DNA from: Oscillospiraceae bacterium
Lineage (GTDB): Bacteria; Bacillota; Clostridia; Christensenellales; Aristaeellaceae
Direction of reading: 5' to 3'
Assembly: GCA_031286995.1 (NCBI GenBank)
Contig: JAITTS010000183.1
Coordinates: forward strand, 1 to 47,838
DNA length: 47,838 nt
Position numbers and translations under genes: made by a program. Below, piece by piece: positions 43,214-47,838 of the stretch (its first letter is position 1; each line of letters begins with the position of its first letter). Below the pieces are notes generated by a model. That model was not told where the DNA came from, made no database searches, and saw only the letters and a program-made list of their open reading frames with translations.

Positions 43214-43242
43214 TTGTGCTTCGCCCCAGCATACGGTATAAT
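43214..43242 (+). promoter_or_regulatory. Promoter of the methyltransferase-trmD operon
   Basis: TTGTGC and TATAAT are 17 bases apart, about 33 bases before the methyltransferase start. CACAA and TTGTG in the two abutting -35 regions form an inverted repeat. Confidence 0.75.
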
Positions 43243-43275
43243 GAGTGCATTGCAAGCAGAAAAGGATAGGTGACG

Positions 43276-44526
43276 ATGCGAGAGGTGCGCTGCTCGCGGG
43301 AGGTGCACGAGGGCACAGGCCCCGGCGGAGAACTGTGGCAGGCGCCCCTATCCGTTTGCGCGGGCGATCTGCTGGCTGTTCACGCGGGCCGCGTGCAGTT
43401 GGTATATATTGATCCACCCTTCTTCACCGGCCAGCGCTTTCACATGCGCATGCGGGTTGGCGAGATGGGCTGGCGTACGGGTAGCCCCGCGCTGAATGTG
43501 CCCGCTTACGAGGATGTGTGGGCGGATGCGGATGCGTACCTCTCCGCCATGCGGGATATGTTGACCACAGCCAGAGCGCTGCTGGCGCCTGCGGGCACCA
43601 TCTTTCTGCACTTGGATTGCCGCACCCACGCCGCCATGCGCCTGTTGATGGACGAGCTGTTCGGGGCCGAAAATTTTGTGAACGAGATCGTGTGGGCCTA
43701 CCAGACCGGGGGCCGATCCCTGCGCTACTTTAGCCATAAACACGATACCATCCTTTTCTACCGCAAGCGACCCAGGTATTATTTTGATATCACGGCCCTG
43801 CCTATGCCCCGAGGAGAACACCGCAGCAACCACATGCGCCGCGCGGTGGATGAGCAGGGCCGCGCCTACCGTGCCATTCGATCCGGCGGACGGGAGTATC
43901 GTTATTACGACGATCAGCCCGTGTATCCAAGCGATGTGTGGCAGGACATATCGCACCTGCAGCAGAAAGATCCCGAGCGTACGGGCTATGACACCCAAAA
44001 GCCTCTCAAACTGCTGGAGCGCATCGTGCTGTGCGCATCCCGGCCCGGGGATTTGGTGGCCGATCTGTGTTTTGGCTCGGGCACCACGCTGGTGGCCGCC
44101 GCCCAGCTGGGCAGGCGCTTTCTGGGGGTAGATCAGGGGCAGGCGGCGTTGGCCGCGACGCGCAAGCGCCTGTTGGGTTTTCGGGCGGATTACCGCCTGG
44201 GCGAAGGCCTCCGGCCCACACTTTTGCCCGCCTGGCGGGTCACGCCGAACATCGGTTTTTACCAGGTAGAGCTGTGCGCGTGTGCGGCGCAAGATCCGGC
44301 GGGCGAAGGGCTCTCAGCGGCGGCGCTGGATGTGGTGGATCAGTGGTCGCTGGGTTTTTTGCGGCAGAATACCTTTGTGGCCATGGCGGGCGCGGCCCGC
44401 ACCCGGGCAACGCCCGTTCTTGCCCGCGCGCTGGAAGTCCCCATGGTATCCGGCGCGCTGTGTGCCTGCCTGGTGGATCTGTGGGGGAACAGCCATCACT
44501 ACGTATTGGAGGAAGCGCATGGGTAA
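43276..44526 (+). CDS. Beta-class site-specific DNA methyltransferase (probably adenine-N6)
   Basis: A 416-residue DNA methyltransferase. The catalytic motif IV DPPF (near residue 46, VQLVYIDPPFFTGQRF) comes before the S-adenosylmethionine motif I DLCFGSGTTLVAAAQLGRRFLGVD (near 265), the beta-class order. DPP(F/Y) points to adenine-N6 rather than cytosine. YDTQKPLKLLERIVLCASRPGD is the usual motif X region. About 100 extra C-terminal residues form an unfamiliar beta-rich domain. ATG 43276 is chosen over GTG 43270 by spacing from AAAGGA. No restriction enzyme gene is adjacent in the same operon. It overlaps the next gene by 8 bases and shares a transcript with it and trmD. Confidence 0.88.
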   Translation: MREVRCSREVHEGTGPGGELWQAPLSVCAGDLLAVHAGRVQLVYIDPPFFTGQRFHMRMRVGEMGWRTGSPALNVPAYEDVWADADAYLSAMRDMLTTARALLAPAGTIFLHLDCRTHAAMRLLMDELFGAENFVNEIVWAYQTGGRSLRYFSHKHDTILFYRKRPRYYFDITALPMPRGEHRSNHMRRAVDEQGRAYRAIRSGGREYRYYDDQPVYPSDVWQDISHLQQKDPERTGYDTQKPLKLLERIVLCASRPGDLVADLCFGSGTTLVAAAQLGRRFLGVDQGQAALAATRKRLLGFRADYRLGEGLRPTLLPAWRVTPNIGFYQVELCACAAQDPAGEGLSAAALDVVDQWSLGFLRQNTFVAMAGAARTRATPVLARALEVPMVSGALCACLVDLWGNSHHYVLEEAHG

Positions 44527-45103
44527 CGGCTATATTGTGTACTTGCTGCGTATGCTGGCCCAGCAACAGGCGGTGGCTTCGCTGTACTGTGACCCGAGCG
44601 ATCCGGATAACTACCAGGCCGCTTTTGTAGAGCAAGTGAACGCCCGGCACGTGCTGGTGGCGGCCATCACCCCCTGGGGCATGCTGGATGGCTGGTGGGT
44701 ACGCCGCACCAGCGACGTGCTGCAAGTGCTCTGCGGGGAGGAGCAAGAGACCCGGCTCTCTTTTTTGCTGGAGCATCGCGCCCAGCGGCACGCGCCCCTG
44801 CTGCCCCCGGATTTGCCGGAGGACACGGATTGGATGCGCGCTGTGCTGGATTACGCTATTGCCGAAGGCAAGCTGGTCAGTTTGTTCACCGCCACGGAGA
44901 CCTTTACCTGCATCCCTCGCCAGGTGGATGATTTGCGCGCCACCGTGCAGGCGCTGGATCTGCTTGGCCAACCCGATGGCGCTGAGGAGGTCTTGCCCTT
45001 GCGAGATATCGAAGCCCTCTCTATCGGCACGGAGGAAGAGAAGATGTACGACATCCTCAAGGCGCACTTTCCGGCCCAAGAGATACAGCCCACGCTGCAA
45101 TAA
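44519..45103 (+). CDS. Unknown protein between DNA methyltransferase and trmD
   Basis: I do not recognise this 194-residue protein. ATG 44519 has GGAGGAAG upstream and overlaps the methyltransferase stop (ATGGGTAA); trmD follows after 8 bases. It has no signal peptide or membrane segment. The sequence seems to hold two related halves: AVASLYCDPSDPD...HVLVAAITPWGMLDGWWVRRTSDVLQVL and KLVSLFTATETFTCIPRQVDDLRATVQALDLLG...VLPLRDIEALSI. Each is beta-rich and ends in a D-(I/V)-x-x-L strand, like tandem Sm- or SH3-like barrels. That would suit an RNA- or protein-binding accessory factor, but this is only inference from pattern. The tail (EEEKMYDILKAHFPAQE) is helical. Confidence 0.8.
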   Translation: MGNGYIVYLLRMLAQQQAVASLYCDPSDPDNYQAAFVEQVNARHVLVAAITPWGMLDGWWVRRTSDVLQVLCGEEQETRLSFLLEHRAQRHAPLLPPDLPEDTDWMRAVLDYAIAEGKLVSLFTATETFTCIPRQVDDLRATVQALDLLGQPDGAEEVLPLRDIEALSIGTEEEKMYDILKAHFPAQEIQPTLQ

Positions 45104-45111
45104 GAGGCGCT

Positions 45112-47432
<2,321 letters not shown>

Positions 47433-47480
47433 CAGAGGCGGTTTTCCTGTGCGCGCCGGTGCTTTCACTGCGTGGGCAGG

Positions 47481-47606
47481 TTGTTTTTGCTTGACCGCAA
47501 GGCGATTGCGATACTGGGCATCCTGGCCACCGGCACGGCCTTGGCCCTGCTTGTCAGCGTGGGCCGGTCTTCTGCGCCTCGCGGCGATCATCCCTGTTAT
47601 GGCTGA
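47481..47606 (+). CDS. Possible small membrane peptide
   Basis: A 41-codon frame (TTG 47481; GTG 47472 also possible) encodes LLDRKAIAILGILATGTALALLVSV, one clear transmembrane-length segment after a charged start, ending at TGA 47604. GGGCAGG lies upstream but too close for comfort. It fills part of the otherwise empty 336 bases after guaB. No family recognised; it may be chance. Confidence 0.3.
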   Translation: MFLLDRKAIAILGILATGTALALLVSVGRSSAPRGDHPCYG

Positions 47607-47710
47607 ATGGCCCGCCGGCCAAAGGGCTGAGCGGCCCCTTCCAAGGACATCATGCATTCAGCTTTCGTTGTGCGCGTTGCGTAGCGTTCGTTGCGTGCGG
47701 ACGGATTATT

Positions 47711-47739
47711 TTGCCAAACCCCTTCAAATATGATATAAT
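47711..47739 (+). promoter_or_regulatory. Promoter of the gene at the window end
   Basis: TTGCCA and TATAAT are 17 bases apart, 29 bases before ATG 47769. Confidence 0.7.
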
Positions 47740-47768
47740 GTCGGCAAATAGATCCGGGTGGGTTGTCC

Positions 47769-47838
47769 ATGCGCTTGTTGGCTTGGGAATTTTTTGACGG
47801 CGCGAGCGCGAGCGCCATGCTGGCCGCGTTGCTGGATG
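47769..47838 (+). CDS. larC: Probable LarC nickel-insertion protein, 3' truncated by the window edge
   Basis: Only 23 codons are inside the window: MRLLAWEFFDGASASAMLAA and three more residues. The spacing of Phe-Asp, Gly-x-Ser and the M-x-x-A-L-L-D end matches the opening of LarC proteins (KILYFDCFSGISGDM-type), which insert nickel into the pincer cofactor of lactate racemase-like enzymes. GGGTGGG precedes the ATG and a good promoter precedes that. With so little sequence the call is tentative. Confidence 0.4.
   Translation, partial: MRLLAWEFFDGASASAMLAALLD

Overview
The window is about 48 kb of GC-rich, densely coding bacterial chromosome. The gene order rbgA-rnhB-yraN ... comM-dprA-topA-trmFO-hslV-hslU, strong GGAGG ribosome sites, sigma-A-like promoters with 17-bp spacers, a WxL/DUF916 pair and a DUF896 protein all point to a Bacillota member, most likely a high-GC lineage of Clostridia. 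The exact family cannot be fixed by eye. No rRNA, tRNA, CRISPR array or prophage was found.

Layout. Bases 1-13.9 kb (+) hold a ribosome-assembly, DNA-processing and tRNA-modification block: rbgA (5' cut), rnhB, yraN, a giant double GT-C mannosyltransferase, comM, dprA, topA, trmFO, and hslVU with its own promoter. Bases 14.0-17.1 kb (-) hold a corrinoid importer (btuF-btuC-btuD) behind a promoter, a cobalamin riboswitch and a terminator. A complete IS1-type element (17.09-17.95 kb) with an 8-bp target duplication sits just upstream of that promoter. Bases 18.0-21.1 kb (-) are leuS plus an acetyltransferase. Bases 21.4-24.4 kb are a decaying arabinan locus: an intact GH51 arabinofuranosidase, a broken GH43 and a headless regulator. 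Bases 24.6-25.8 kb (-) encode a secreted peptidoglycan-binding protein with a Pro/Thr-rich linker.

Bases 26.0-29.9 kb (+) form a methionine region: metA (homoserine O-acetyltransferase type) behind a Met-codon-rich leader peptide and terminator, then the metN-metI-metQ importer. Bases 30.2-32.0 kb are a minimal WxL pair lacking the usual membrane anchor. Bases 32.0-35.6 kb hold a Fic protein with a degenerate catalytic motif, a GNAT, DUF896, an aldo/keto reductase and DUF2461. Bases 35.6-39.3 kb are a phosphohexomutase and transketolase, followed by a LysM protein. Bases 40.5-45.1 kb hold a PD-(D/E)XK protein plus Snf2 ATPase, a cysteine-cluster protein, and a beta-class DNA methyltransferase in one operon with an unknown protein and trmD. 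guaB follows, and the window ends in the start of a probable larC.

The most interesting signals are the methionine leader-peptide attenuator before metA, the nuclease/Snf2/methyltransferase neighbourhood, the anchorless WxL pair, the Fic protein without its acidic catalytic residue, and the IS1 insertion abutting a B12-regulated promoter. All calls come from reading the sequence; no searches or folding programs were run.
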